Source: Cryptomeria japonica
Taxonomy: Eukaryota > Streptophyta > Pinopsida > Cupressales > Cupressaceae
Assembly: GCF_030272615.1 (NCBI RefSeq)
Contig: NC_081405.1
Location: forward strand, 158,521,954-158,585,953
Direction of reading: 5' to 3'
Length of the DNA stretch: 64,000 nucleotides
Shown here one piece after another: positions 1 to 10,372 of this stretch (position 1 is its first letter; every line of letters begins with the position of its first letter). A model generated the notes under the pieces. That model saw nothing but the letters and a program-made list of their open reading frames with translations. It made no database searches and had not been told where the DNA came from. The translations under genes and the position numbers were made by a program.

Positions 1-2
1 CC

Positions 3-3000
3 CAACTCATTGACTGGGATCAGGATGGACCACCACAGTTTGATACATTTCAAAATGACGAAGCTATTGTTGATTATCTAGGCATTCGCGAAGATCTTCC
101 TCTTGGAGACCATAAAGCAGGATACGCCATAGAGCTAAATAACATGGCATACTTTGGTGAGGGTGTCGGGCCTTCTAGTCGCAAAAATGTGAAAATAAAA
201 ACAAAACAAGGGTCTTATGGCGAAAACCACACTGTGGCGCTCTCTGACTCTAAAAAAGTAAAAAGAAAGGACGTATCTGAAGGTGAAAACCTCTCTGAGG
301 CGCCCGAAGATGGAAGGCTTGACATTCTCCCAGCATCATACGAGGAAAAATCATCCATGTTGGTAGAGGAGACTATAAAGACAAACATTGGTACAGCAGA
401 GGTTCCACACAACATATTTTTGGCTCAATCATTGACAGAGGCCGAGAGAGCAAGGTTCATAAGCTTCTTTAAGGAACGACAAGTCAACTTCGCATGGTCT
501 TATGCTGATATGCCTGGACTAGACCCCGACTTAGTAATGCATCATTTAACAGTCAAACCGGGGGCAAAACCAGTAAAACAGAAATTGAGGAAAATGCATC
601 CACAGGTGGCATTGCTAGTCAAGGCAGAGCTGGAGAAATTACTAGATGTCGGATTCATACGCCCAATTGATTATCCTGAATGGATTTCCAACTTAGTACC
701 TGTTAGCAAACCAGATCGCAGCATCCGAATATGTACAGACTTCAGGGATATCAACAAGGCTTGTCCGAAGGACGATTTTCCACTACCAAACATTGATTTA
801 ATTGTTGATCTCACAGCAGGCCATGAGATGTTATCTTTAATGGACGGATTTTCTGGATATAATCAGATCAAGATTGCACCTGAAGATCAACATAAAACGT
901 CATTCACTTGTCCATGGGGAACCTTCTGCTGGAATGTCATGCCCTTTGGGCTGAAAAATGCAGGTGCCACGTATCAACGAGCCATGACTACTATCTTCCA
1001 TGATCTCATGCATGTAACGGTGGAAGATTATGTTGACGACCTTTTGGTTAAATCAATAGACAGAAATACACACTTGGACATACTTTCAGTTGCCTTTGAT
1101 AGGCTGGAAAAATACAAGGTAAGATTAAATCCAAAGAAATGTGTCTTTGGAGTAACCTCCGGGAAGCTCCTAGGATTCATTGTGTCTAAAAGAGGAATAG
1201 AAGCGGATCCAGCAAAAGTCAAGGCTATCTTGGACATGCCGCCACCCAAGAATATCAGTCAACTTCGGTCTTTACAAGGGAGACTCCAGTCCATACGAAG
1301 ATTCATAGCACAACTTGCAGATAAGTGCAATCCTTTCCAGCACCTGCTACACAAAAACATTAAGTTCAAATGGGATGAGAACTGTCAACAGGCTTTTCAG
1401 GCGCTCAAAGACTATCTTTTGAACCCGCCAGTTTTGATGCCACCAATTCAAGATCAACCATTGCTACTTTACATATCAGCTACTCCGACAGCACTGGGGG
1501 CACTCCTAGCACAGCAAATACCTGACGGCAAGGAAAAAGCAGTCTACTATATCAGTTGCACATTGGTGGGATATGAGCTAAACTACACACCAATTGAGCG
1601 TGCATGTCTCGCTGTGGTCTTCGCTTCACAAAAATTACGACATTACATGCTTACTCACAAGACCAAGTTGATTGCCAGAATTGATCCACTAAAATATCTG
1701 CTCAACAAAGCTACACTTACTGGGCGACTGGCCAAGTGGGTAATGATTTTGAGTGAATTCGACATTGAATACGTGGACAGAAAAGCCATAAAAGGACAAG
1801 CCATCGCAGATCAACTGGCAGATGCTCCCATGATAGATGATGTTCCTCTACAATCAGAATTTCCAGATGAGTCCATTCTAACAATATCACCTGCAAAGCC
1901 ATGGCAACTATACTTTGATGGCTCATACACACAGCATGGGGCAGGAGCGGGTATACTCTTTATAACTCCCCAAGGTGATTCTATACCAAAGTCATACCGC
2001 TTATCATTTCCTTGCACCAACAATATAGCGGAATACGAGGCATTAACAACTGGGTTAAGAATTGCAGTTCAGTGGAAGATCCAAGAACTTCGTGTTTTTG
2101 GGGATTCTCAACTTGTCATCCGTCAAGCAACTGATGATTATCAAACAAAAGATGAAAAGCTAATGCCTTACAAACAACTGGTAGATAATCTGAAACAGCA
2201 CTTTGCAAAGATAGAGTTTGAGCAGATACCAAGAGAACAGAATCGTGCTGCTGATGCCATGGCTACAATTGCTTCGCTCATTGACCTACCGCAAAATGAG
2301 ACCTGCTATGAGTTCCTGGTGGACAACCTGCTGATTCCGTCATATGAGAGCACTCCTCCGGAAATGATATGTGTGGTTGGTCCTGAATCCCAGTTATATG
2401 GTTCCATATTCACATACCTTCGCGACAACATCTTACCTCCCAATTTATCGAACAACCAACGCCGCACTTTCATCCGCCAATCCTCCCGATACGTTATCCT
2501 AGCTGATATCCTATACCGACGAGGTCTAGATGGCACCCTCCTTAGATGTTTAGAGAGTGACGAAGCTCAGATTGCGTTACGAGAAGTGCACGAAGGGATA
2601 TGTGGTCCGCATACTAGTGGTCCTACCTTGGCCAAGAAACTCATCAGGACTGGATATTACTGGCCTACTATGGAAAAAGATGCATATCAGTTTGTCAAGA
2701 AGTGTAAGCAGTGTCAAATTCATGGAGACCTCATACATGCACCAGCGCAGGAACTACAGCCACTTGCATCTCCTTGGCCCTTTTGTCAGTGGGGACTCGA
2801 TCTCATAGGCAAGATTCACCCTCCTTCTTCCAATGGACATAAATTCATTATCACAGCCACAGAGTATTTCACAAAGTGGATTGAAGCCGTGCCTCTCACA
2901 CAAGTTACTGGGAAACAAATCGCTACTTTCATCCTGAACTATATCATTTGCCGATACGGGATCCCTACTTCCATTATTACCGATAACGGGCGTCCTTTCA

Positions 3001-3650
3001 AGAACCAGGATGTTCGTGAACTCTGTGAGCGCTTCCATATCTCTCATCGTTTCTCCACACCATATTACCCCCAAGGTAATGGCCAAGCTGAGGCGTCTAA
3101 CAAAACAATTCTCAAAATCCTTAAAAAGACAGTCGACGACGCTGGCCGTAACTGGCATGTCCAACTCAATCCCGCACTTTGGGCCTATCGTACCAGTGTC
3201 CGCACACCTACAGGAGCTACACCCTACTCACTTGTCTACGGTGCTGAAGCCATCTTGCCTATTGAGGTCGAGCTACCTTCTTTACGGGTCTCCTTGAGAA
3301 ACATAATCAACGATGAAGACTACAGGGTCTCTCGCTTACAAGAACTAGAACTGCTGGAGGAACGACGACACACTGCTTTTAATCATCTCAAGGCTTACCA
3401 ACAACGAATGAGTCGCAGTTACAATCACAAGGTCAAGCCTCGCACATTTGAGGTAGGTGACTTAGTCCTCAGAGAGAACCCCAAGAATCAGCAAGATAGA
3501 GAAAAGAAGGGCAAATTTGAACCCAACTGGCTTGGTCCTTACATCATCACAGCAGTATATGGATCTGGGGCATATCAGCTCTCAACTACAGAAGGTGAAC
3601 CCTTGGAGGATCCTATCAACAGCATGCACCTTCGCAGGTTCTACACATAA
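3..3650 (+). CDS. Gypsy pol polyprotein: RT, RNase H, second RNase H, integrase
   Basis: The frame is open to the left edge, so the true start is outside the window; the first internal ATG is at 144. Domains in order, numbered from that ATG: reverse transcriptase about 160-330 with YVDD near residue 295; a first RNase H about 430-540; a second RNase H of the archaeal-like type starting at YFDGS, about 590-720; an integrase zinc-binding region with paired His and Cys; an integrase core with GLDLIG, TDNG and GQAEASNK carrying the D, D and E; and a C-terminal region with LGPYII. It would copy element RNA and integrate the cDNA. It ends in TAA just before a long A-rich stretch. Part of an LTR element, so annotated as fossil sequence although this portion looks whole. 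Confidence 0.9.
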   Translation, partial: QLIDWDQDGPPQFDTFQNDEAIVDYLGIREDLPLGDHKAGYAIELNNMAYFGEGVGPSSRKNVKIKTKQGSYGENHTVALSDSKKVKRKDVSEGENLSEAPEDGRLDILPASYEEKSSMLVEETIKTNIGTAEVPHNIFLAQSLTEAERARFISFFKERQVNFAWSYADMPGLDPDLVMHHLTVKPGAKPVKQKLRKMHPQVALLVKAELEKLLDVGFIRPIDYPEWISNLVPVSKPDRSIRICTDFRDINKACPKDDFPLPNIDLIVDLTAGHEMLSLMDGFSGYNQIKIAPEDQHKTSFTCPWGTFCWNVMPFGLKNAGATYQRAMTTIFHDLMHVTVEDYVDDLLVKSIDRNTHLDILSVAFDRLEKYKVRLNPKKCVFGVTSGKLLGFIVSKRGIEADPAKVKAILDMPPPKNISQLRSLQGRLQSIRRFIAQLADKCNPFQHLLHKNIKFKWDENCQQAFQALKDYLLNPPVLMPPIQDQPLLLYISATPTALGALLAQQIPDGKEKAVYYISCTLVGYELNYTPIERACLAVVFASQKLRHYMLTHKTKLIARIDPLKYLLNKATLTGRLAKWVMILSEFDIEYVDRKAIKGQAIADQLADAPMIDDVPLQSEFPDESILTISPAKPWQLYFDGSYTQHGAGAGILFITPQGDSIPKSYRLSFPCTNNIAEYEALTTGLRIAVQWKIQELRVFGDSQLVIRQATDDYQTKDEKLMPYKQLVDNLKQHFAKIEFEQIPREQNRAADAMATIASLIDLPQNETCYEFLVDNLLIPSYESTPPEMICVVGPESQLYGSIFTYLRDNILPPNLSNNQRRTFIRQSSRYVILADILYRRGLDGTLLRCLESDEAQIALREVHEGICGPHTSGPTLAKKLIRTGYYWPTMEKDAYQFVKKCKQCQIHGDLIHAPAQELQPLASPWPFCQWGLDLIGKIHPPSSNGHKFIITATEYFTKWIEAVPLTQVTGKQIATFILNYIICRYGIPTSIITDNGRPFKNQDVRELCERFHISHRFSTPYYPQGNGQAEASNKTILKILKKTVDDAGRNWHVQLNPALWAYRTSVRTPTGATPYSLVYGAEAILPIEVELPSLRVSLRNIINDEDYRVSRLQELELLEERRHTAFNHLKAYQQRMSRSYNHKVKPRTFEVGDLVLRENPKNQQDREKKGKFEPNWLGPYIITAVYGSGAYQLSTTEGEPLEDPINSMHLRRFYT
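219..305 (+). repeat. Two copies of a stem-loop motif inside Gypsy pol
   Basis: At 219-240 and 282-305 the pattern is GGYGAAAA, then a short inverted repeat, then CGC. The stems differ but each pairs with itself: CCAC/GTGG in the first and CCTC/GAGG in the second. Both are in the same codon frame, giving the peptide echoes GENHTVA and GENLSEA. Three further copies lie downstream of pol (3759-3905). An RNA structure is inferred. Confidence 0.65.
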
Positions 3651-5450
3651 GCTCTTTTTGAGTATTCTAATTCAAAAATCCAAAATACAAAAAAAAAAAA
3701 AAAAAAAAAAAAATTCAAAAATACAAAAAAAATTATAAAAACAAAAAAATCGTTACTTGGTGAAAACCTGGCAAACAGGCGCCTTGTGACAACAAAAAAA
3801 TTGAAAAATCCAAAAAAGTAAAGAGAAATAATTTCGTCCAACGGTGAAAACCACTTCGGTGGCGCCCTGGGCAAGTACCATGGTGAAAACTGGGTCACCA
3901 GCACCATGCGTAGAGACATTGCTCCTCCCTCCTTCAGGATTCACTTTCATCCTTTCACTTTGCACACACTCACAACTTATTCGCCCACAATAAACTTACC
4001 CATTCCCATCATGGCTTGTTATTGATCTACCCAAGATTGGTTAGCCATTCATAATAAATCTCCCCTTTCACTCCCTTTTCCATCCATAATAAATCAGATC
4101 CTATCTGTGACTACGGCCAATTCCTACGTTTAGTAATGGGTGTGGAACTGAGAACATCACATGTTTCGAGGAGTACAGTTTCTTTCAGCTTTCTTCAATC
4201 TATCCGCGCACAATCCGCAATAAAGCAACATCTGCATCGCAGATCCGCAATAAAGTTTCATCTTCTCCACAATAAAGTATCAGTTTCATGGATTCAGTCA
4301 GTTTTCAAGGAGACACAGCAGCAACAATGGGCTTCAACAAATCAAATCTTTCAACAGACTCAGACAACATATGGTTCAGTGCTATCTATCCTTTTTGTGA
4401 AAGTGAACATTGTGACCACAATCGAATAAGACTTAAACAAGTGACAAGAGACACTAAACTTGAGGACTACAGTGGATGTTGGTGTCGAGTCTTGGTTTTC
4501 TTTTGATTTTATCTTTTGGTGACATGTCTTTTAGCTTTTCCAGGATGTCTTTGACTAGAGATTCTATCTCCAGGATGTCTTTGACTAGAAAGGCGAGGAT
4601 GGGGTATCGTCACCTATTTGCATTTGCTGTCTGTGGATTGTCTCTTAGTAATGCTATGACTTGTCCAAGGATATGAGGACACTGTGAGTCCAGTATGAAC
4701 TGGGGCATTCCTTGTTTGTGACTGTCTTATCTCCATGCAAACAGGTACAATGACTTTCTGGGCCGAACAAATGCCTCGATTGTCATAACCTATTCTGCCA
4801 TAATAAAGCTCAATGATGATAACGCACAAGAAGCTCTTTCATGTTCATATCTTCTGTCTTCCATCCCCCTTTCTTGATTGACTTCCATTGTCCTTCTCGA
4901 GTCCGCGTAGCCCGCTATCACATGACTGAGTATAATGACACCACCAAAAACATTTGCATTTCATATAGTCGCATCTGCATCACCACATATAAGCATTTCA
5001 TACATACATATAGATATCACAATTGCATCACATCCTGCATACAACACATGTTAGCACATCTCACATTTTCATTATATAAATAATCATTTGTATTATCATA
5101 TTCATTTGCATTACATACATTCACATTTGCATCATGCATCACATATACAACATAAAAGAACAAAAATATATTGCATTGCATCATATAAGCATCCATATCA
5201 TAAAACATGCATCACATAAGAACATCTCATCACATAAGGTACACATGCATATAGCTGCCGCAAAAATGGTGACTCATCTCATATATAATCAAATGTGTCA
5301 TAATACAATGATGTCAAAAGCATCATATGGCTACAAAAGAATCACCCGCAGGTGTCTACAATACAATAATGGTACATATACTGATACAATGGGAGCCCAC
5401 TATAGCTATGAGGAACTCCCTCCCTCGGAGCCGCCTCGCCTCGACGGAGT
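3651..5450 (+). other. Non-coding 3' region of the Gypsy element
   Basis: Apart from the stem-loops and a homopolymer A run near 3689-3711, I see no coding sequence. About 4920-5260 is AT-rich with irregular repeats of GCATCACATA-like words. This stretch lies just past the stop codon of the antisense ORF and could serve as that gene's 3' flank. Confidence 0.5.
3759..3905 (+). repeat. Three more copies of the GGTGAAAA stem-loop motif, 3' of pol
   Basis: Copies at 3759-3783, 3843-3866 and 3882-3905. Each starts GGTGAAAA and ends GGCGCC or GCACC, with stems CCTG/CAGG, CCAC/GTGG (loop TTCG) and CTGG/CCAG. An A-rich spacer resembling AAAAAAGTAAAGAGAAA precedes copy four and a similar one lies between copies one and two in pol, so a larger cassette may have been duplicated. 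Function unknown; packaging, translation or export signals are possibilities only. Confidence 0.7.
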
Positions 5451-6926
5451 CTAAGCTGTAGATGGACCTGCCCCAGGATCCCCCTGCCTCTCTGGTGGTG
5501 GTGGAGGCCCCATAACCCCACCGCTGGATGCCTGTCTCCTACGACTCCCTCCCGTAGCCATCGCTGTGCGCGACGATCTATGGAAGCTCCTAGCCCGCTG
5601 ATCTGCTGGCACGGCTGCATAGTATAGATTCCTCCAGTAGGCGATCTCCTCTCCAGCTCGCAAAACATAGGCATAGCCTGCCCCTGCATCCTCTGCTACC
5701 CGCCTCTCTCCCACCACTCCCCTCCGCCTCCGCCGGCCCCTACCTCCATCCCCTCCTCCATCATCATCCTCTCCTCCACCATCTCCATCCACTGGCTCTG
5801 CTGGATCTGTCAATCTAGGAAAGGGATGCTCTGCCCAGTACGCAGAGTACTCTGCGTCCATCCCTGCATCATCTACCTCGGGCCACATGTCCCATGGCAT
5901 CGGCATCATCTCCGCTAGCTGCATAACTGCCTGATCATAGGATAGCAGTGGGCCAAACTGCACCTGATCTCTGACCGTACGGGCATACATGCCCGAGCCT
6001 CGGGGCATCCTCTGAATCCTGCCATACTGCCTGCATACCCTGTCCACCAGCTGTCTCTCTAATATGTAGGGCGTCCGCCCAATCAGGTACCTGCTCCGGA
6101 AGGTGTAGGGCAGCTCCAATGCGTCGTCCTCCCACTCCTCGCACCCCAGGTACGGCCTCCAGATCACCATGTCAATGTCATCAATGACTCTCCTCCAGTG
6201 CTCCAATCTCCCAATCCGAGGCTGGGATGTAATCATGGCATATAGGTGCACAAAACTCTGTCCCTGTCCTCTGCCTCTGAAGTGAATCGGCCGTGTGATG
6301 GGAAGGTGCTCATAGGCCCACACCTGCAAGAGAGTCACACCGCAGCCCAAACCCACTGATCCATGGTATACAAACTGATGCAGCTCATAATATAAATGTG
6401 CCAGGACACATGGCCCCCATGCATACCTAGTGTGCTCTGCCATCAGCGTCTCCAATGCCCCTCCCCAGCCCACTGCCAATCCTCGTGTGGCCCTGTCTGG
6501 ACACAAGTATCCACTGATGACTCCCCCAACAACTGCCGACAATGCTAATCTCGTGGCAGTCATGGTGTCCCAGGCTACATGACCTGCTCGCATCTCCAAC
6601 TCAGGATCCTGAAAAACCCGTCTCAAGGCCTCCCTGTCACCGTCACGGTCGTAGGGGATCAACTCTCCATCAATGGGAACATGTAGTATCCTGTATACAT
6701 CCTCTAATGTCACTGTCATCTCACCCATCGGCAGGTGAAACGTGCATGTCTCTGAGTGCCATCTCTCGGCCAACGCAGTCAGCAACCCCATGTTTGCCCG
6801 AAACTCGGGCACATAGAGCATATATGTGAGACCCATCTCCTCAATGGAAATCATGTCCTGGATAGACAACTCTGGTCGCAGTCTCTGAGTCGACAGGAAT
6901 CTCTCCCGTGACTCCAACATCGGCAA
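5451..6926 (-). CDS. Plant mobile domain (aminotransferase-like) protein, antisense within Gypsy element
   Basis: 491 residues with no internal stop. Residues about 20-350 match the plant mobile domain family (MAIN/MAIL-like and protein phosphatase 7 long-form homologues): RWHSETCTFHLPMGEMT near the start, then LEDVYRILHVPIDG, a LQVWAYEHLP motif and a WRPYLGCEEW segment. The tail is low complexity: a Gly/Asp-rich acidic run, then an Arg cluster (GRGRRRRRG), then Pro/Gly. The domain is known both in host silencing-related proteins and inside plant transposons. Here it lies opposite to pol between pol and the 3' LTR, the position of antisense extra ORFs known from Tat elements. GC content is clearly higher than in the surroundings. 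The ATG at 6926 is the first in frame; sequence just upstream (GACTGCAG near 6933-6940) resembles a splice acceptor, so an upstream exon is possible. Its role in the element is unknown. Confidence 0.75.
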   Translation of the reverse strand: MPMLESRERFLSTQRLRPELSIQDMISIEEMGLTYMLYVPEFRANMGLLTALAERWHSETCTFHLPMGEMTVTLEDVYRILHVPIDGELIPYDRDGDREALRRVFQDPELEMRAGHVAWDTMTATRLALSAVVGGVISGYLCPDRATRGLAVGWGGALETLMAEHTRYAWGPCVLAHLYYELHQFVYHGSVGLGCGVTLLQVWAYEHLPITRPIHFRGRGQGQSFVHLYAMITSQPRIGRLEHWRRVIDDIDMVIWRPYLGCEEWEDDALELPYTFRSRYLIGRTPYILERQLVDRVCRQYGRIQRMPRGSGMYARTVRDQVQFGPLLSYDQAVMQLAEMMPMPWDMWPEVDDAGMDAEYSAYWAEHPFPRLTDPAEPVDGDGGGEDDDGGGDGGRGRRRRRGVVGERRVAEDAGAGYAYVLRAGEEIAYWRNLYYAAVPADQRARSFHRSSRTAMATGGSRRRQASSGGVMGPPPPPERQGDPGAGPSTA

Positions 6927-6965
6927 ATACTCCTGCAGTCAAGCAAATCAATCTTGTCAGTTATC

Positions 6966-7209
6966 GTGGCATTCACTGTTTATCACAAAATGCTACTTGC
7001 TACCTAAATGCATCTGGTTATCTACCCTAGTGACACTCACTGTTCATCACAAAGTGTTGCTATCTACCCTAAGTAGTGCTCCCTGTTCATCACAAAGTAC
7101 TACGTGTGTGACATTCCCTGTTCATCACAAAGTGTCACTCACATTTCGCACTCCCTGTTCATCACAAAGTGCTGCCTATCCTGGTGCTCCCTGTTCATCA
7201 CAAAGTGCC
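6966..7209. repeat. Array of six stem-loops with constant loop and changing stems
   Basis: Six units share a 15-nt core near CCCTGTTCATCACAA, at about 6974-6988, 7038-7052, 7081-7095, 7116-7130, 7153-7167 and 7189-7203. The flanks of each core pair with each other although their sequences differ: GTGGCATT/AATGCTAC, GACACT/AGTGTT, GTAGTGCT/AGTACTAC, GTGACATT/AGTGTCAC, GCACT/AGTGC and GGTGCT/AGTGCC (G-U pairs allowed). A seventh degenerate unit is near 7275-7300. It lies upstream of the antisense ORF start and in the 3' region of the sense transcript, so either RNA could fold. Confidence 0.8.
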
Positions 7210-7344
7210 TTAATCTATCCTAATCTTCCTAGAGGACCTGCTTGAGTGTATCCTCTCAGCAGCTTATCCAATCGACAGCGTATGTTCATCACAGAACTGC
7301 TGATTTGACCTAAAGGACTAAAACCATGCATTTAAACACACAAA

Positions 7345-7650
7345 CACACTGTTTCAACACACACGCGCTTTTAACTCATAAACGCGCTTATAGACTGCAT
7401 ACACGCGCCTATGAAACACAGACACATTTTCTGAACACAAACGTGCCTATGCCAGACACAAACGCGACCAAGGGACACAGACGCCCCTGCATGACATAAA
7501 CGCTATTAAAAATCACAGACGCTGCTACATTTCACAAACGCGTCCGCATTCAACACAAACGCGTTTCTAGGCACAGACGCGCCTGGACCCGACACAGACG
7601 CGCCTGTTGGACACAGACGCACCTGGCGCTGACACAGACGCGGTTGCGCG
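7345..7650. repeat. GC-rich degenerate minisatellite (ACACARACGCG units)
   Basis: About 14 imperfect units of roughly 20 bp built around ACACARACGCGCCT. The block is far richer in CG dinucleotides than its surroundings. It sits between the stem-loop array and the 3' LTR. Some units have short flanking complementarity (AGGC/GCCT, AGGG/CCCT), but not consistently. Confidence 0.7.
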
Positions 7651-8171
7651 TTTTTGCACTTTTAAGCTATCCTATTCCTAGCGCATTTATTGCTCCTAAA
7701 CATGCATTTATGATAAAACTCGAAATGTGTGAAAGTACGAGGAGGTTTTCGGGTACTTACCGGCTCTCCTGCATCGGCTGGTCGCTGGAATCGGCGGACA
7801 CGGTCGAATCTATGAACGAATGCCATCGCTGCTGACTGCTGCTGCTCTTTTCTCGCTCTGCACTATGATCTTCTATGGGTGTGGATGACAATGAGGATGT
7901 CTTTTGCCCGTGGTTTATCTTATAGCCTACCCTAGCCCTGCTCTTCATTTCCCGAGTCCGTATTCTTCATCCCGTGACTTTGTCACATTATCCAATCAGT
8001 CCATTCTATCTCGTCTTTCTTATCGAGAGATTGTCTGCACTCTTTCCAGACTTTTTCATCCAATCTCTCGAGGGGGCATATAATTCCTTATTCTGGGGCA
8101 ACTCTGTATCAGTTCATCTTATCTTCTTTGAAACAACGCGACAAGCCGCATTGTCTCAAAGAGGGGCAAAA

Positions 8172-8965
8172 TGTAGACACCCAAAATTGTCATGTCTAAT
8201 TAAATAAATATTTTATTTATTTAATTATCTAAGCCTAATTCTTCTATTAATTAAATAAATTTTTATTTATTTAATTAATCCATTTATCCTCTTCTAGCCT
8301 TATTTCTCATTTAAATAAATACATTTATTTATTTAAATTATCCCTTTCCTAAATTAAATAAATATTTTATTTATTTAATTGTCCTACTTCTTCTATTAAT
8401 TAAATAAATCTTTATTTATTTAATTAATTCATTATCTTTTTCTACACATGACACATGTCATTCATCTCTTATTTCCTACACTACCTACCTCTTTCATTAT
8501 TTTGGTATTTCTTATACCTACCCTCTAATCCTAGCCGACCTCTCTTTTTACACCTCTCAATCTTAACCCTCCATTTCTTATTGTGTCTTCTATTTAAGGA
8601 GATGCTTTCTTCATTGACAGACCCTAATTGCTAATGACATATCTTAATGACTGATTTTGGAGGACTTGGCTACACTTCAATTCTACTTGCAACCACATTC
8701 CGTTCTTTATTGAGCTCTTGTGCACATAAAAATCTGAGAGCAAGCATATCAAACAAGATCAATGGAGATAGGAAGAATGGAGATCAAAACCCTAGTGGAC
8801 ATGTGATGGTATAATGTTTGTGATTTTGAGTTATTTTGCATTGTCTTAGGTTATCTTCATATGTTATGGTGGATCTTTGTTCATTGTTAGGCTAGGGTTT
8901 GGTGGTTGAATCCATTTTAGTCTTTCAATATTGTTGTTTATTGCTATCCATTTTCACCATATACA
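8172..8965 (+). repeat. 3' LTR of the Gypsy element
   Basis: Begins TGTAGACACCC directly after the purine tract and ends ATATACA; about 794 bp. The left third holds five AT-rich palindromes (about 8198-8228, 8246-8279, 8309-8338, 8352-8380, 8395-8428), each of the TTAAATAAA...TTTATTTAA kind but differing in sequence. A TATTTAAGGAG motif near 8591 may be the LTR TATA element. The 3' edge is set by the final CA and the abrupt start of Copia coding sequence; it may be off by a few bases. Confidence 0.75.
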
Positions 8966-10372
8966 GGTACAAAGTGGATTTTTAGAAACAAGGTAAATGA
9001 AAAAGGCGAGGTCATTCGGAATAAAGCAAGACTAGTTTGCAAAGGTTATGCTCAAGAAGAAGGAATAGACTATGGAGAGACTTTTGCACCTATAGTAAGA
9101 CTTGAAGGAGTAAGAACATTCTTGGCATATGCTGCTCACAAAAATTTCAAGGTATATCAAATGGATGTTAAATCTGCATTTTTGAATGGTATACTAGAAG
9201 AAGAAGTTTATATTGAACAACCTAAAGGATTTGTTGAAGAGAAGAATAAAGATCAGGTATGTAAGTTGAACAAAGCATTATATGGTCTGAAGCAAGCACC
9301 TAGAGCATGGTATGAAAGATTGCACTCTTATCTAATCAAGATTGGTTTTATGAGGACAAGTGAAAACAACATGTAAATGAAGAATGGTGAGGAAAATGGA
9401 ATACTGATTTTAGCCATATTTGTTGATGATATTATCTTTTGTGGAAATGATTCTTTATGCAAGAACTTTGGAAATGAAATGTGCAAAGAATTTGAGATGT
9501 CATTAATTGGTGAAATAAAGTATTTTATAGGTTTGCAGATACTGCAAATGAAAAATGAGATTTTCATTACTCAATCCAAGTACATAAAGGAAATCTTGAA
9601 GAAATTTGGAATGGAGGATTCTAAACCTGTAAGTACTCCTATGACTACTAATTGTAAACTATCAAAAAATGATGAATTGGCATCTGTTGATGAGACACTT
9701 TGCCGATCTATGATTGGAAAGTTGCAATATGTGGTTCACAGTAGGCCTGATATAGCACATGCAGTAGGTATAGTTGCAAGATTTTCTGCAGATCCCAAAG
9801 AAACCCATATGACAACAAACAAGAGAATTTTTAGATCCTTAAGAGGCACTGAAGATTATGGTTTAGTATATCAAAAGAGGAATGATTTTGACTTAAAAGT
9901 CTATACTGATGTTGATTGGGCAGGAAACATTGATGATAGGAAAAGCACACATGGTGGAGCTTTATTTTTGGGAGAAAGACTAGTGAGTTGGCTTAGCAAG
10001 AAACAAGGATGCATTTCACAGTCAACAACTGAAGCTGAATATGTCACTGTAGCTCTGAATTGTACCAATATAGCATGGATCAAACAATTGTTGGAAGGTA
10101 TGAATGAGAAAGTTACCAAGCCAGTAACTATATTATGTGATAATACTAGTGCTATTAACATTTCAAAGAATCCGGTAATGCACTCTAAGACAAAGCATAT
10201 CTCTATAAAGTATCATTATCTCAAAGAAGAAGTTCAAGAGAAGAAATTTGTGCTGGAATATATTAGTTCAAAGGAACAAATAGTAGACATCTTCACTAAG
10301 CCACTGCCAAGGGACACTTTTGAGTATCTCAAAAGTAAGTTAGGGGTCCTACCCCTATCTTCTACTCACTGA
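8966..10372 (+). pseudogene. Copia RT-RNase H coding region (fossil)
   Basis: Reads as Copia pol: [17 protein letters not shown], the [10 protein letters not shown] block, [16 protein letters not shown], the active-site FVDD, RPDIAHAVG, then RNase H with YTDVDWAG, STTEAEYV, LCDNTSAI and a final DIFTKPLP. The 5' end is missing (element truncated by the Gypsy insertion) and the frame carries about one break. The element is part of the same repeat community as the pol-less elements further right, with which it shares its polypurine-tract sequence. Confidence 0.9.

Larger units (their letters stand above)
1..8965 (+). mobile_element. Ty3/Gypsy LTR retrotransposon, Tat-like lineage, 5' part outside window
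   Basis: Seen: an open pol frame running in from the left edge, a long 3' non-coding region with an antisense ORF, a purine-rich tract (GAGGGGCAAAA ending at 8171) and a 3' LTR starting TGTAGACACCC at 8172. Tat lineage is inferred from a second RNase H domain between the first RNase H and the integrase, and from the long 3' region with an antisense extra ORF; both are known features of plant Tat elements. The 5' LTR, primer site and gag lie outside the window. The pol and antisense ORFs visible here look whole. The element appears to have landed inside a Copia element, because the sequence right of its LTR opens in the middle of a Copia reverse transcriptase. Confidence 0.85.

Noticed and set aside
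6966-7650. CRISPR-like array
   Set aside because: Short repeats with irregular spacing inside a plant retrotransposon; stems covary, which is not a CRISPR feature, and there are no cas genes.
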